The notes beneath the pieces were generated by a model, which was given only the letters and a program-made list of their open reading frames with translations, searched no databases and was not told the origin of the DNA. From NCBI GenBank assembly GCA_905183005.1, contig CAJJDO010000142.1, forward strand, positions 207,734 to 271,733: DNA of 64,000 nucleotides. The letters are read 5' to 3'. A program made the translations under genes and the position numbers. The stretch is from Paramecium pentaurelia (Eukaryota; Ciliophora; Oligohymenophorea; Peniculida; Parameciidae). This document shows, in pieces, positions 1-13,186 of the stretch. Every line of letters starts with the position of its first letter. The first letter of the stretch is position 1.

Positions 1-2
1 TT

Positions 3-173
3 TTGCATATGGTAAATGTAAAACATCTAAAAATACCAGGAGGATTTTGGCATTCTTAATGCATAATATATAAATAAGAATTATTTGTTGTATAGAATTA
101 AGAAAATAAGGATAGTGAAACTTTAGAAACAAAGACAATTTTAAGATTTAAGGATAAATGGACAATATGCTGA
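3..173 (+). CDS. 3' end of an unidentified gene, cut by the window edge
   Basis: An open frame enters from the left edge and stops at the TGA at 171-173, giving 56 codons read with TAA/TAG as Gln. Its end is lysine-rich (ETKTILRFKDKW). No family is recognisable from so short a piece. It faces the RIO2 gene tail-to-tail with about 100 bp between them. It could be a chance open frame, because TGA is the only stop here and AT-rich DNA gives long random frames. Confidence 0.3.
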
Positions 174-276
174 ATATAATATATATATATATATATGAAT
201 ATATAGAATATTAATATTTATAATTTAATAAATCATATATACATATTAATTAATAGAATTAATCACATTTAAGAAA

Positions 277-1639
277 TCATAAATAATGGAGTGCTTCTTA
301 AGTTAATATTTTATTATCCTCAATTCCTTTAGTTTTATTGATATTCTTTTTAATTACCATCTTTTTACGAAATTTCTTTTAAACAAATTTTTTAATATTC
401 TTTTAATCTAATTCTGTGATTTTAGTTAGATCTTTAGGAATTTAAGTATCTTATAATTATTATTGTTAATTATTTTATTCTTTTTAATATTCTTAATCAT
501 TCTTATTTTCAGAATCTTAATCATTTTCTTCTTCAAAATCATCTTAATTATCTTAATCATCATCATCATTTTTATCTTATTCAAATTCTTCATTTTCTTA
601 TTAAAATTATTATTATTCTTATTGAGCTGCTTCTAAAATTTCAAATTCCTTATTATCATTAAGTTCTGATTTAATAAATCCTGATGCTTTAACTTCATTA
701 TCAAGATGTTTGATAACTTTAATATCTTGTAATTTCAAATCTGAATGCAAATTTGCCTTATATCTCCTTTAAAAAAATATGTTAATACAATCTAAATCTC
801 TTTAAAAATAGAAGTCTGCATTTAAATGCTATGTTGATACCATTTAAGGAAAATCAATAACAATAATTTTTTGTTATTCTGTTATCATAAGATTGAATTC
901 ATTAAAGTCTGAATGTATAAGACCATGACTTGCAAACTTTTCAATTAAATTAATGCATTAGATAAATACTCCATCTACATCACCAAGCTCTTAGATACTA
1001 CATAAAGTAAATCCATCAATAAAAGACATTACAATTGCATGTCTATTCCAATCATATGGTTTTGGTGTTGGAAATCCATTCTTATAGCAGGCTTCCATAT
1101 ATGCAAATTCTTTAATACTAGCTAATCTACTAAGATATAGCCAATTATATTGTGTTCTATTTTTAATGTAATCTCTCTTATTTTTAATAGTTCTAAAAGA
1201 TGTTCGACCTAATCTAGCTAATTTAAGAATGACAAAATTGCCATCTGCATTTAGACATTTATAAATATCAGATTCTTTTCCAACTCCTACTTTAGAAAGG
1301 ACTTAGACAATGGTTCCTCTTTTGTAGAAGGCACTTAATGCAAGGAAATCATATCCCAAATATGTGAGTCTATAACCATCATCTAGAATTTATTAATTAG
1401 AAAAGCATACATTTTTTAGATACATGTTGAACAAGTTTATGTTTTAATAACTATTGCAAAATTTAATAAGCATTGGCTCTTTTCACTTTTGAAATTTTTT
1501 CAATTAATGAAACAGGTACAAATTCATGATTCTTCATGCCCATTTCTACAGCCACTAGTACTCTTAACTCATCTTTGGTCAAATAAGCTAAATAATAAAG
1601 GAAATAATATTATATGATTACAGATGTGTCCAACCTCAT
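277..1639 (-). CDS. RIOK2: RIO2-type atypical serine/threonine kinase
   Basis: RIO2 is the ATPase/kinase that acts in late maturation of the 40S ribosomal subunit. The 444-aa product shows the RIO2 order: an N-terminal winged helix (VAVEMGMKNHEFVP), the nucleotide-binding stretch VGVGKESDIY, the RIO signature LGRTSF followed by KNKRDY, the hinge region KEFAYMEACY, and the catalytic loop HSDFNEFN (His near residue 233) followed by the metal-binding DFPQMVST. The basic tail is also typical. One 28-nt intron (1383-1410, GTATG...TTCTAG) restores the frame between the winged helix and kinase lobe. The start is the first ATG in frame; the first about 20 residues are weakly supported. Confidence 0.93.
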
Positions 1640-1929
1640 ATTATAAAATTAATTTGTTTATTTATATATAATTCAGACATCCTAATTGTTATATATTTCT
1701 TTAAATGCTATTATAATTGAATTTTTTAATTCTATATTTATCATAAAATTAAATGAGTTTATATAAATACTTATATATATTCTAATACTGTTTTAAGATT
1801 TGAATTGAATTTCTAATCTTTTATTGATTCATTCCATAATATTGATATAAAAATATTGATTATAACTATTTGATTGATAGAATATTTAATAAGAATTTAT
1901 TTTATTAACCTCATAACTATTTCAAAATC

Positions 1930-3492
1930 TCAAATAAGTTGAGAGTGATTTGTTGCTTGCTCTTCTTTATTTATTATTATACTAACATCTTTGTTAGATG
2001 CTATAGTTTAAGTCTTTACTCCAACAAATCTTGATTAAAATAATGGATTATGATTAGCTGCATTCACTAATGAACCCATAGATTCATTTATTTTTGTTTT
2101 AGAACTCACAAATCGAGTTTAGAATGGAATAATACCATATTGTTATTATTAAGTCTGTTGAGGAAAGCTTGTACTTTATAAATTATTATTAGTTGGAATT
2201 CTTTATTTCTATTCTAAAGATGTATTTGATTCTTATATTTTTTATTATTATACTAATTATGTTTAACTCTCATTAGAATGAACATTTTCTTTTTTAGGTC
2301 CATTTAATAAGACTGTTTTGGATACTGTTTTATTTGCAAAATAGCTTTCTGTATCTAAATGGGTTTCTTCTTAATAAATTTTTGTTTTTGGTTTGAATTG
2401 CTTTCTTAATAAATTAGAAACTTCAGAATCTATAACTGATGTAAATGGCATCTTTTTTTAAAGTGCATTAATTTATTCTTTGATCTTTTATGTTTCCATT
2501 TTCTATTTCAATAAATATTCCACTTCATTAAAATCATCAATATGAGGTGGCCAATAATCATATACATTTGGAGCCCTACCACCATGTCTTAATTCTAATT
2601 ATTTTTGTTTGATGTAATTAAATAAGAGAGAATAATCATTGTCTATAAATTCTACTTTGTGTCGAGAATTATAAGGAATAAACTATTCAACAATTTACCA
2701 TGTAATTTAAATTGATGTTTAAGGTTATAAAATGAACACTCGTTCTAAATAACATGGAAAATTTTGTTTCAATACTTCAAATATCTAATTCAAATGCTAT
2801 CAATATATAGAAATATATGTACATTAAAGGGTATCTTATATGCTGTTGTGTTTTTGGCTTCAACAATTACAAACCAACTTTCAACTTTTCCTGATACTAA
2901 CATATAATCCTTAACCACCATAAATACAATTGAAATAGCCCTCATCATATCTTCAATAGGATAAGTTGAGATATCTAATTTATCAGCGTTTACAACAATA
3001 ATTGGCTTGAAACCTTATCCTCTACCACTAATGTAAATAGCTCCTTATTTCTTAAAATTAATGATTTATAATTTACGATTATTTGTTCTGTGTTTAATGT
3101 CCATTTAAAATTATTAGGATTTTTAATCCATTAATGATGAGTATGTATATGCTTAGATTGTTATATAGGTTTATAATACTTGGATTGTCTAATCAAAATC
3201 AAATTAATTAGCATATAAAAATCTAAGAGATAGTTCATCTGACAATTATTAATTATCATCCTCTAAATATTTTTTGAATGCATCTAATTATTGATTCTCG
3301 TAAAGGTCATATTCATGTTTGCCTGATTCATCAATTCCAAAAATTTTTCTTATTGCGTTTTTACCAACTCCTCTTTTTAAATCAGTTCCTTAGATATAAT
3401 CATTGATGTTTACTCTCTAATTTGATTGAATCAGATTAAGATTATGAGAGTCTTAAACGTTCTAAGTTGTACTAACTATAAATTTTATTCAT
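1930..3492 (-). CDS. Sec14-like CRAL-TRIO domain protein
   Basis: The predicted 499-aa protein carries a CRAL-TRIO lipid-binding domain, the fold that moves phosphoinositides and other small lipids between membranes. Visible pieces are the N-terminal helical segment, the central strand GFKPIIVVNADKLD, the V-E-S-W-F-V-I-V-E strand, and the gate-like region ending NFPCYLERVFILQPQ. A conserved-looking GGRAPNVYDYWPP follows, then a Gln/Lys-rich coiled tail. Two introns are needed: 3452-3476 (25 nt, ending AAG) just after the start, and 2785-2822 (38 nt, the longest firm one in the window). With both removed the frame is continuous to TGA. The specific ligand cannot be inferred. Confidence 0.85.
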
Positions 3493-3799
3493 TCCAAATT
3501 TAACACTTTTTTCGAAATTAATATAATAAATTGAAGAAAGATTGAAATATATTTTATAAATGTTGAACATATAATTAAATGATTATCCAATTTTAAGTAA
3601 TTTTATATACTTTATAAAAATACAATAAAGTAATATTCCTGAAAGATCATTTTAAATGAATATTAAACTAATAAATAATTATAATCATTATCTAAGATAA
3701 TTAAAATTTATTTTATGAATATATTCACAATATACCTTCCAATTAATCGTATTGATTATATTATCTATATTATATTTATATAAATAATTTATAATTTTA
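3493..3799. other. Intergenic spacer, divergent promoters
   Basis: About 300 bp of very A+T-rich sequence between divergently transcribed genes (CRAL-TRIO to the left, EF-hand to the right). No open frame of interest, RNA gene or repeat was seen. It presumably holds both promoters, but no specific element can be pointed to. Confidence 0.4.
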
Positions 3800-4524
3800 A
3801 TGAATTCAACTTAATAACCGTCGAACACAACTCCAAATTAAATGAGATAACACTCTAAGTCATTTTCTGTGTCTGCTACTCAAAAACTTAGTTAGTAATA
3901 AAAAAAAATTGAAAGATCTTATGAAGAAATCATTGCAGAAAAACAATTATCTAATGTAGAACAATAAAGACTTACATCTGTTTTCAATTACCTTTTAACT
4001 TTTAATAATGAAAAGATTAAATTACCTGAACCTGGAATAACAGCAGAAACTTTAATGAATGCACTTGAAAAAGTTGATTATATATTACCAATTAAAGAAG
4101 CAGAATTATTCATTTGGGAAATAGATGAAGATGGAGATAAAGTTATACATTTTTATGAATTTCAAATGATGTATAAAAGATGCATCTTTGATCCTACATT
4201 ATTAGAACCTAGGTAAATTTTGTAACAATAATTAGAAATTTATTTAATATTGTTTAGTTCTTTATGTATGATAAAGCAAAGCATGGCAAGATAACAGTAG
4301 AAGATACCTTAGAATTATTGTTTGTACGTCATGGAAGAGGAGGTTTAGATGAAGAGATTTAAGCCATATTTGGTAGAGAAGAAAAAAATAGTGATGGAAC
4401 TGAAAAAACATTAAGTTTTACAGAATATTATGAGAAAACAAGAATTAGAGATTTTTAAAGAAGAAAGGAGGCAGAATAAGCAAGAAAGGAAGTTAAACTT
4501 CCATTACTTGATGATAAAAAATGA
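3800..4524 (+). CDS. EF-hand calcium-binding protein, probably axonemal
   Basis: The 233-aa product has an N-terminal helical segment followed by two EF-hand-like units. The loop of the first is W-E-I-D-E-D-G-D-K, a good Ca2+-binding pattern; the second (MYDKAKHGKITVED) has a degenerate loop. Such two-EF-hand proteins with a lysine/glutamate-rich tail are common in flagella and cilia, but the exact family is an inference. A 23-nt intron (4213-4235) splits an Arg codon. An alternative start is the in-frame ATG at 3842; the upstream ATG was chosen because the frame is open from it. Confidence 0.7.
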
Positions 4525-4865
4525 ATTTATTAAAATAGTTTTATCAATAATATAATATCTACTATATAAATATACAGAGTTAACTTAATTGTTTTGTCTT
4601 ATGTAGTTATTAATTCATTTTATGACTATAGAGTCTTTTGTAAATAAAGAAAAATTATTATATATTATAATATTACTAATATAAGTTAAATTGATTCATA
4701 TTGTTATTATCTATTTTATATAATAGTTGAATATCAAATCAATTATAGTATAATATCAAAATAGTCTATAACAGGAATAACTAAATTTATATAATATTGT
4801 ACTATTATTAAATAACAATTGAGGATTAAAATCTGTATTAGAGAGATAATATAAAATAGAATAGA
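4525..4865. other. Intergenic spacer
   Basis: About 340 bp of A+T-rich DNA between two plus-strand genes. A minus-strand open frame of about 60 codons crosses into the next gene, but its composition looks random. No structural RNA or repeat was found. Confidence 0.4.
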
Positions 4866-5928
4866 ATGGAATCTGATTTTGTTAATATTACAGCAGATGG
4901 AGGAGTCTAAAAGAGAATTCTTAAAGAAGGACAAGGAGACTATCCTCAGACCAATTCAACTTGTAAAATATATTACTTGGGCACATTGGAAGATTAAAAG
5001 CCATTTGATTCAAATATGGGATAAAGTAAACCACATAAACATATCCTAAAAAGAGGAGATAGATGCAAAGGTTTTGAAATTGCTTTACAATCTATGAAAC
5101 CTGGAGAAAAGTCTCAATTCAAAATAACACCAGAATATGGATATGGACCTGATGGAAACATCTTTAAGGATGTTCCAAAAAATGCTAATTTGAGATATGA
5201 GATTGAATTATTGAGATTTAAATTGGAGAAAAAGAAAAGATGGTAATTAATCAATATAATCTAGGCTAATGAATCCAGAAGAAAAATATGAAGAAGCTCT
5301 TAAACTTAGAACAAAAGGAACAAAATACTTTAAGAATTAGTAATATTAAGAAGCTAAAGAAAAATATAAAGATGCCTTGACTTATTGTGTTTTGAATACA
5401 AAAGAAGGTAAAGAAATAAAAGCAAGTTTGCAATTAAATTTATCTATATGTTGTTTTTTGAGAGAAGAATTTAAAGAATCAATTGATTATTGTAAAGCAG
5501 CTTTGGATACTAATTCAAATGATTAATAAAATTTAAAGGCATATTATAGAAGAGCCATTGCATTATAATAAATAGGAGAATAGGAGAAAGCTTTATAAGA
5601 TCTAAAATCTGCTTATAAATTAGATCCTTAAAATACAGCTGTTATTGAAGAACTCTAAAAAGTCAAAGAACATTTAAAATAAGCTTATTCAAAAGAAAAA
5701 TAATCTTGGTCTAAGTTATTTGTAGATAAAGATGAGAGTTAATAGAATATAAATGAAGAAGAATCATAATAGCAATAGGAAAGTGAATAGAATGAGTTAT
5801 CTAAGAATATTGAAAATATTGATAAGGATAATTAAGTTTCTAAAGATATTATCAAACATGAAATACCATAAATAAATTAGAATGAAACTTTGTAATAATT
5901 AAATGAAAGTAGAAGTATTTAAGAATGA
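4866..5928 (+). CDS. FKBP-type peptidyl-prolyl isomerase with TPR tail
   Basis: The first about 125 residues form an FKBP domain: K-R-I-L-K-E-G-Q-G-D-Y-P near the start, then the core CKGFEIALQSMKPGEKSQF and PEYGYGP, matching the family's active-site strands. A 22-nt intron (5243-5264) follows directly, then three TPR units (residues about 130-275) and a Gln/Glu-rich tail. This is the layout of FKBP4/5/8-type co-chaperones that bind the Hsp90 C-terminus through the TPRs, so a chaperone-linked role is likely. The product is 346 aa. Some aromatic residues of the drug-binding pocket are not obvious, so isomerase activity is not assured. Confidence 0.88.
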
Positions 5929-6046
5929 TATAAAATATTTAATAAAATAATGATATTTAAATATTATCAGATTTTATAAGTCCTTATAATTTTAATTAAT
6001 ATTTAAGCCTTAATTAAATTTAATTCAACAAATTAAATTAAATATA

Positions 6047-6490
6047 ATGGATACCTAAACAAAATTAACTCTCTTAGGCACTGTTTTTTCTGGATTATTC
6101 AGTGGTGCAGCAATTTACATTAATATTGTTGAACATCCTGCAAGAATGAGTTGTGATATTGATGTTGCACATACTTAATGGATACCATCATATAAAAAAG
6201 CAGCAAAATGGCAAGCTTCTTTAGCCTTTCTAGGTAGTTTAGTAGGAATTATAAACTATGTAAAAAATAAAAACAAACTCACCTTAAAAGCTGGTTTATT
6301 ACTTTTCTCGGTTATACCATTCACATTTATAGTTATAATGCCAACAAATAAAATATTATTAGAATAATAAAATTTATAGACTGAAAGTAAGCAATCATTA
6401 TTAACTAAATGGGGTTAATTACATGCAGTTAGAACAGCAGCTAGTTTAATTTCTTTTGGAATATTTTTATATGCTTTAGCCAAAAAATGA
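6047..6490 (+). CDS. DUF1772 family membrane protein
   Basis: This intronless 147-aa protein matches the DUF1772 layout: a first membrane segment (TVFSGLFSGAAIYINIVEHPAR) ending in the family's conserved E-H-P-A-R, a W-x(5)-K-K-A-A loop, two central membrane helices and a fourth helix at the C-terminus after W-G-x-L-H-A-V-R. The family is found in bacteria, fungi and protists and is related to anthrone oxygenases; in most members the substrate is unknown. I call the family with good confidence but not a reaction. Confidence 0.8.
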
Positions 6491-6854
6491 TTATTATTTT
6501 ATATTGTTAAATTAATAATAAAAAAATCATAGAAGTAAATTGAAAAAAAATATATTAAGATGATTAAATAGTAGTAATAAATATTAATATTTTAGTATAA
6601 TCTTTTAAAATCATATCTAAAATATTCTTTGTTAAATTGATAAAAACCTCCTAAATTTGAATGTTATTTTATACATTTAAATTATGTGATTTATGATATT
6701 ATATGTGTTATTGATATTTAATTCTTATAAAACTTAGTAATTTATTTATCTATAGAGTAATTTAAATTGTTTTTAAATTAGTTTGATTTGTTATGAATAT
6801 GAATAAAAGTAAATATAAATTATAACCAAACAAAAGAATATAATTTAAATTGCA
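6491..6854. other. Intergenic spacer
   Basis: About 360 bp of A+T-rich DNA between two genes on the same strand. No open frame with protein-like composition, no RNA gene and no repeat was seen. Confidence 0.4.
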
Positions 6855-9800
6855 ATGATAAATATTGAGTTCAATAAACCAGAATAAAAGAGGCAATAAA
6901 TTTTGAGAACAAAAGGGATGGAAATGAGAATATCCTCTAAAAAAAAGTAGAAAGTTTAAGAAAAAAAATAATAATAAAAAGGAAATGAATAATAAAATGA
7001 AAAATTACCTACAATTCCTTAATAGGAAATGTCTTAAATTCCTGAATAAGAATAATAATTAACAGATCATTTATAGAAACCATAGAATGAATAAAAAGGA
7101 TTAATTAAATTGAGCACTGAATAATAAAGAGCATTAGAATTTGCTAAATTAGTTTTGAATTTAGCTGATCCTGCCGAATATACAGATGCTAAACCAATAA
7201 TTAAAAAGAAATAGGACTTTACTGTTGATCCTGAAGAAGAGGAATAAGAAGAAAAAATAGACAGAACTGATTTTCTTTCAACTGCTGAATATTAAGAACT
7301 TTTAGATGTATATTCAGATTACAACATTGGAGAACTTGTTTTGAAATTTCCAAATCCTGATTGGGAAAAGATGGTTGATCGTCCAGTTGATATTAAAGAA
7401 GCTGATAAGTATATAAATAACAATACAAATTTAGAGTATTTAGTAGTTAATTAGCAATATCAGCAGAAGGTGGAGTTCCTTAATCTTAATTAACAATATA
7501 AAGATAAGTATTCTTATCTACATATTTATAATTGGCTGATTATGTAGAGACTGATAAAAAGAAACTTAAAGAAACTTTAAAAAAGACTTAAACAGGAGGA
7601 ACTTTGAAAGATAATCCAGATTATTTAAATTATATTGCTTTTTTTGAATAATATAGATAAGTTAAAGATTAAAGTGTAGAGGAATTATTGAGGAAGGATG
7701 AACCTTTACAAAGATCACCAAGTGAAGAGATAAATTAGGAAGTAATTTAGATGATGAATTTAATTCATTTAAAACCTAATGAAAATTTAGATATTTTCTA
7801 AAATATAAACAAGAAATATTGTAAAGGTGGATTCCTTTATAAAAAATGGACAGATGATAAAACTGATTATGATTGGATATAAGTTGGATAAACACCTTAA
7901 GATTTTTTAACATTAATAAGGATGACTGTTATTACAAAATTATGTAGAGATGCTCATTTTCATTGTAGATAATTTATAAGTAGTGATGATCAATTTATAT
8001 TTGTTGTTTTGAAGAGTAAATTAGAATATGTCAGATATTAAGCAGAATTGTAAAGAATGCAAAAATAATACGAATTAGGATATGCAGATATTTTATCACT
8101 TGAACCTTGTGATAAATTACTTAGACCTTTAAGATTAAAGAATTATCTTAGAGATCCTGATTTTGTTAAGGAAGCACCTAATTATTTAGAAGAGAAAAAG
8201 GAGGATCCCAATTAAAAAAAGAAACTTGCAAGAATTGATAGTGAAGCTTAAAAAATCTATTAAGGAGTTTTAAAATGGGGTGATTAAGAATTAAGAGCAA
8301 ATTGTGTTAAAAAATAATAAGATTTAGATCCTTTGATATAATGGATGGCTGTAGAATTGAAGATTAATTTGAGTTCAGAAAAAACATAAATTGCGGATGA
8401 TTAACCATTATCTAGAGATGTTTGGGAAGCCTATCATATTTATTAATTATATCTAATTGATTATTTGAAAAGAGTATAAGAAAGTTATAAGGAGAAAGAA
8501 GTTAAAGCTAATAAAGGATTTTTATTTAAACTTATATTTCGAAAAGCTATTGGAGATCCAAATGAATTATATTAAGCTTTTAATAATTCTTGGTTTAAGG
8601 AAAAATTGATTTTAGCAAATTTATGGGATAGATAAGGTCTTGATCCAATTGCACCTTATTAAGAATATTTTGTAACTAAACCAAATGAAGGATTATGGAG
8701 ATAATATGAAGTAAGTGAGAAAGGACATAGATCTGAATTTATGAATATGGAAAAAATAAAGATTGCTTATGCAACAATTAGTAGATTTTTAAATATAAAA
8801 AAGATGATAGAAAATGAATATATAAATTGTTATTTTGCTTTACATGATCCTTATCAATTAATGGGTTTATCAAAGGCTCCAATGATTAAACCATTAATTG
8901 ATTTATAATTAGTTAGAGAAGTATAAAAATCACCTGGAGAATTAAAATTAAATAATTTATTTGTTTCATTAAAAGATGAAGCTGAAAGAGCAGATTTTGA
9001 TAGTGATTGTTTAGTTTAAGAATGTAAATTTTAATGGTGTCCACCTTGGACATTACCTATAGATAGTATGAGAGATTATTTTGGAGAGAAAATAGGTTTG
9101 TATTTTAGATTTCTATAATTTTATTCTTAATAATTATGGTAAGTAGTAATATTGGCTATTGTTTGTGAAGGAGTGATTGATAATACAACAGGAGATGTAA
9201 AAAAGGCATTTATTGTTATATTTGCAGTAATATTGATATCTTGGTCAAGTTATTTTATTTGTCATTGGAAAAGATAATAAACAATGTTTTAGATTTAATT
9301 TGGTTAGAATGATTAAAGTGAAGGAGGAGAAATAGAAAGACCAGCATTTGAAGGTGATTTTGTTAGATCATTAATAACTGATTAACTTAATGAGGAATAT
9401 TATCCAATATGGAAAAAATAATTTAAATTATTTTATTCAAGTTTTGTTACTTTAATAATAATATCAATGGTTATAGCAAGTGTTATAGGAGTATTCATTT
9501 TGAAAAAGTAAATTATGATATTAAAAATAGTTATTTAATTGAAGAGTATCCTAATGATTAGTTTTTGGTTTCATTTGTACCTTCTATGATAAATGCTATT
9601 GTAATTTAATTATTTAATCTTATTTATTTTAATGTTTCAAATAATTTAAATGATTTTGAGAATCATAAATATGAATAATCATATGAAGATAGTTTAATAT
9701 TGAAAACTTACATATTTACATTTATAAATACTTTTAATTGTTTGGCAATTATAGCATTTTTAAATGAATAATTTCCAGCATTATCTCTTTGTAAAACATC

Positions 9801-10590
9801 TGATGGAATTAATTGTTATAGAGCATTAAAAGATTAGATGGTAACCATTTTCATGGTTAACTTTGCTAAAACATTACCATAATTAATTACTCCATGTATA
9901 AAGGCTTTTATTAGAGGAAAAACTAAATAAGTAGATGAAAATTTAGTTACTCATGAATTTAATTAAATTGATGAATTTATAGAAAGTCAAGCAAATCTAG
10001 AACCATATGTATCTAATGCTGAAGTTGATGGTTTAATGAATGACTACATGGAATTAGTAGTTTAATTTGCTTTCCTTTAATTATTTGGATTGGCATTTCC
10101 TCTTAGTTATTTTATAGCTTTCCTTACAAATTTAACATAAATTCAAGTAGATAAATTAAAATTGATTCATTTTATATAAAGACCAATTCCATCTTCAGCT
10201 GCAAATATAGCAAACTGGAGTTTCATAATGGATGTCATAGCATTTTTATCTGTATTTTGCAATGCAGGTTTGATAGTGTTTACATCAGGAGTTGTACCAC
10301 CAGATTCTTAATCATCTTCGTATGCTATTTTCGTTATTGTCTTTTTGGGACTTAAATATTTCTCATCATTTATCATATCACCTGTTCCTGAAAAGGCATC
10401 ATTGATTCTGACTCGTCATAAATTTGCTGTTGATAGAGTCTAGAGGGGAATGAGAGATCAAATTAAATCTTATTATAATGGTAGATTAAGGGAGAATATT
10501 GATGGAGTGGATTATGAAAAAATGTAAGAATAAGAAAAGGAACATCTATTGAAAGGACCTAATGTTAATGTTGAATTAAGAAAGACATGA
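6855..10590 (+). CDS. Anoctamin (TMEM16) family membrane protein
   Basis: A 1,228-aa protein of the anoctamin family, whose members are Ca2+-activated chloride channels or lipid scramblases. The N-terminal half is a large Gln/Glu-rich cytoplasmic region. The membrane part starts near residue 730 (LWQVVILAIVCEGVID) and contains the diagnostic TMEM16 stretch: ten-odd residues after FVPSMINAI comes NDFENHKYEQSYEDSLILK, then TYIFTFINTFNCLAIIAF, and later ELVVQFAFLQLFGLAFPLSYFIAF and ISPVPEKASLILTRHKFAVDRV. Acidic residues suited to Ca2+ binding occur in these helices. Two introns, 7409-7434 (26 nt) and 9508-9530 (23 nt), are required and restore the frame exactly. Channel versus scramblase cannot be told from sequence. 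Confidence 0.9.
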
Positions 10591-10616
10591 TTAAATAATT
10601 ATTTGATTGTTAAAAT

Positions 10617-10642
10617 ATAGATATATATATATATATATATAT
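10617..10642. repeat. (AT)n microsatellite
   Basis: An uninterrupted run of about 11 AT dinucleotides sits 27 bp after the anoctamin stop codon. Shorter AT runs occur throughout the window, for example near 178, 14260, 34140 and 52540. They fit the strong base bias of ciliate spacers and need no special role. Confidence 0.8.
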
Positions 10643-10688
10643 GTAGTTTCTTTATATTTGAATTTAATAATTATTGAAATACTCTAAA

Positions 10689-11219
10689 TCATATGATATT
10701 TTATAGATCATTCTTTGATATTTCTCTTACTCCATATTGAATTAATTATTAAATTTATTCTGTCACTTAAAATATCATTATTTCATCATGGTTATTGCAT
10801 AAATGTTATTTAAATTTATTAAAATTATCAAATTTATCATAACACTTTACACATAAATAGAATTTGTACTCACAATGTTTCTGCAATAAATGAAGTAAAT
10901 ATCCTTTTCTAGTTTTGCATATCATTTAACATTTATTACAAATGTTTTTAGAACCTCTTATACTCCAATTCAATTTCTCATTCAACTCACGAAGTATAAA
11001 TTTTTTATAATCATTTGCATATTTTTCTCTTTCTTTAATATGATCATCTTTTCTTTATGGAATATCTATATAATCACATTCATTAGAAAGAGTATGAGTA
11101 ATAAGTTGATCTAATAATTAAGACATTCTTTCAACATTCCTGTTTACAGTTGTTGTTACTTTACTTAATTATCTCCATATCTCATCAACAGGCATTAAAT
11201 TATTATTCTCCTACATCAT
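10689..11219 (-). CDS. C2H2 zinc-finger protein
   Basis: An intronless 176-aa protein, tail-to-tail with the anoctamin gene. Two classic C2H2 fingers lie back to back near the C-terminus: C-N-K-C-x(12)-H-x(4)-H and C-V-K-C-x(12)-H-x(4)-H. The N-terminal half is helical and charged (TTVNRNVERMSQLLDQL, then KEREKYANDYKKF). The fingers suggest nucleic-acid binding or a protein contact; two fingers alone do not allow a target to be named. The start is the first of two adjacent ATGs. Confidence 0.72.
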
Positions 11220-11390
11220 AACTTTTTTTACTTTTAAGAAAGCTTGCTTATAATTTTATTTATTAAAATGGCAATTAAATTTGCATTATAAAAAATTAAA
11301 TATTTTAAATATTAATTTTCTATATAAATATATCTAACTAATCAATCTAAAATAAAAATTCATATTTATAAAGTATATAAATACAAAAAC

Positions 11391-11923
11391 TCATTTTCTA
11401 GAAAATTATTTTATTTTTTTTAAATAAAAGTAGTAGAGATCCTATTATACAAATAATTAATAATCCAATAATTCTAAAAATTCCCTTTCCATATCATTTA
11501 ATTCCTACATAGTAATCCCTCCAACTTTAGCATAATAATCATTCTTATATATATCATCATCCTAATATTTTATTGCTAAAACTATAGCAATAATTAAAAA
11601 TCTATGTTTAAATATTATAAATACCTATGTGCACTTTAGTTGTTTAATTATAATTCTTAATTTAGCTCTTAAATTCTATCTAAATAAATTAAACCAATTA
11701 TAAGACATCCCTAACTACATTTAGTATATCTCATAATTCTAATCAAATAATTTTCTAAAGTAATGTTTGGAATTTTTTAAGAATGAAACAAAGACTCTTA
11801 AACTTCTAAAACCTCACTTTCTTCAATTAACTATTCCAAAATAGCAGAAATGCCTTTTATCAATCTACTTTCTGATGTTTTATTACAATCTTTTTCACAA
11901 ACGACAAGCCTAATCTCAGTCAT
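11391..11923 (-). CDS. Pho80/cyclin-P/U type cyclin
   Basis: A 169-aa single-cyclin-box protein. The cyclin fold is recognisable from ITLENYLIRIMRYTKCS (helix 1), LIIGLIYLDRI (helix 2), the FLIIAIVLAIKYQDDDIYKN helix 3 with the lysine and acidic residues typical of the family, YYAKVGGITMQELNDMEREFL and a final LLDYQLFV. The YY-A-K/R-V-G-G-I pattern is characteristic of Pho80-like and plant P/U cyclins, which partner CDKs such as Pho85 in nutrient and morphogenesis control. One 23-nt intron (11602-11624) splits an Arg codon. The kinase partner is unknown. Confidence 0.87.
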
Positions 11924-12141
11924 ATATATTTCTATTAGTATTTAAAGTTTAATTATAAAATTCACAAATGTTATATTGACATAAAATACTTCCACATATA
12001 CAATCAATTTATCATACCGATATTGTATGAAGAGATGATTTAAATTTATTAAAGAAATTTATATAACTAAAAAATATTCTAATTAAAATTCATTAATTAT
12101 TTAATTATAAATAGTGATAAGAATCTAAAATTAAAAGTCTT

Positions 12142-13186
12142 ATGATTTCAAATTAGTTAAATTTGTTAAGTTTACCCATTAATACTTTATATAACATACT
12201 CTAATTTATACCTATTAGAGATATATATAAACGTATTGCTCGATTGAATAAGAAGGCTAACAATATTGTAAATTAATAAGGATTTTAATAATCTCTCTAA
12301 AGATTATATTTTGGAAGTTCAATTAAAAATATTCATCTCTCCTAAGCAAAATAAGTGGAATTACCCTTTTTTGGATATGAAACAGATGGACGTAATAATT
12401 TATTTTTTAATTATAGATTGTCCAAATCCAGAATAATGGATTGATTTACTCTTCATGAAAACATCCAATAGTTAAATTAAACTTTAAAATTGTAATTATA
12501 TTAAAGGATCTCTTTCAAAAAAAAATAAAGAATTTAAAAAAAAAGTATTGGAATTTCTAGGTCTTGTTAAAAAGTATTTACCACCAAATACATATGAAAA
12601 ATAGAAATTTTATGAAGTTCAAATTGCAAAAATATATGAAATTAGTCATCAATTAAGTTAAAAAGTCTTAAATATAATTTCTTAAGAGGAAAAAAAATAT
12701 GCAACTGATATTATGAGTTTTTTTTGGAATAGGTTACGTTAAAATTAATAATTGATATAACGTCATGAACTTCAAGTACCATTATAAGCTGATTACTAAG
12801 GAATCATTAAGGTTATCAGAATTGGTATTGAAAATGGATATACTAAAATGGCTAAAGTTATTCTTATAAGTACTAATGATATAAAAGATATTTCTAACAA
12901 AGTTGTATTAAGAACAAATATGCCTGAATATAAGTTAGTAGCAAAATAATATTTAACAAAAGAACAATTCAAATTTGGTTATTGCATATTTTAATAAAAT
13001 CAAGGAGTTATTGCATTAATTGATCTTAAAGATGAAACATAAATTGAATTGAAATTCTATAATCATGAAACTTAAATTGTCTCAACAATATAAGTTTTTA
13101 TTTTAGAATATAAACAATCTAATGAAGGATAACTTGGATAAGCATTTAAATATATTGTTGCCTCAGGATATTTATTAGTATAATGA
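12142..13186 (+). CDS. F-box-like protein of unknown function
   Basis: A predicted 339-aa protein. The N-terminus (SLPINTLYNILQFIPIRDIYK) resembles an F-box helix pair, with LP at the start, a central I-L-x-F and a D-I-Y-K/R turn; F-box proteins recruit substrates to SCF ubiquitin ligases. Nothing downstream is recognised: the rest has a P-E-Q-W-I-D-L-L-F segment and a beta-rich C-terminal half. A 25-nt intron (12392-12416) restores the frame. The F-box call is an inference from a short motif; the gene itself is well supported by continuous protein-like composition. Confidence 0.6.
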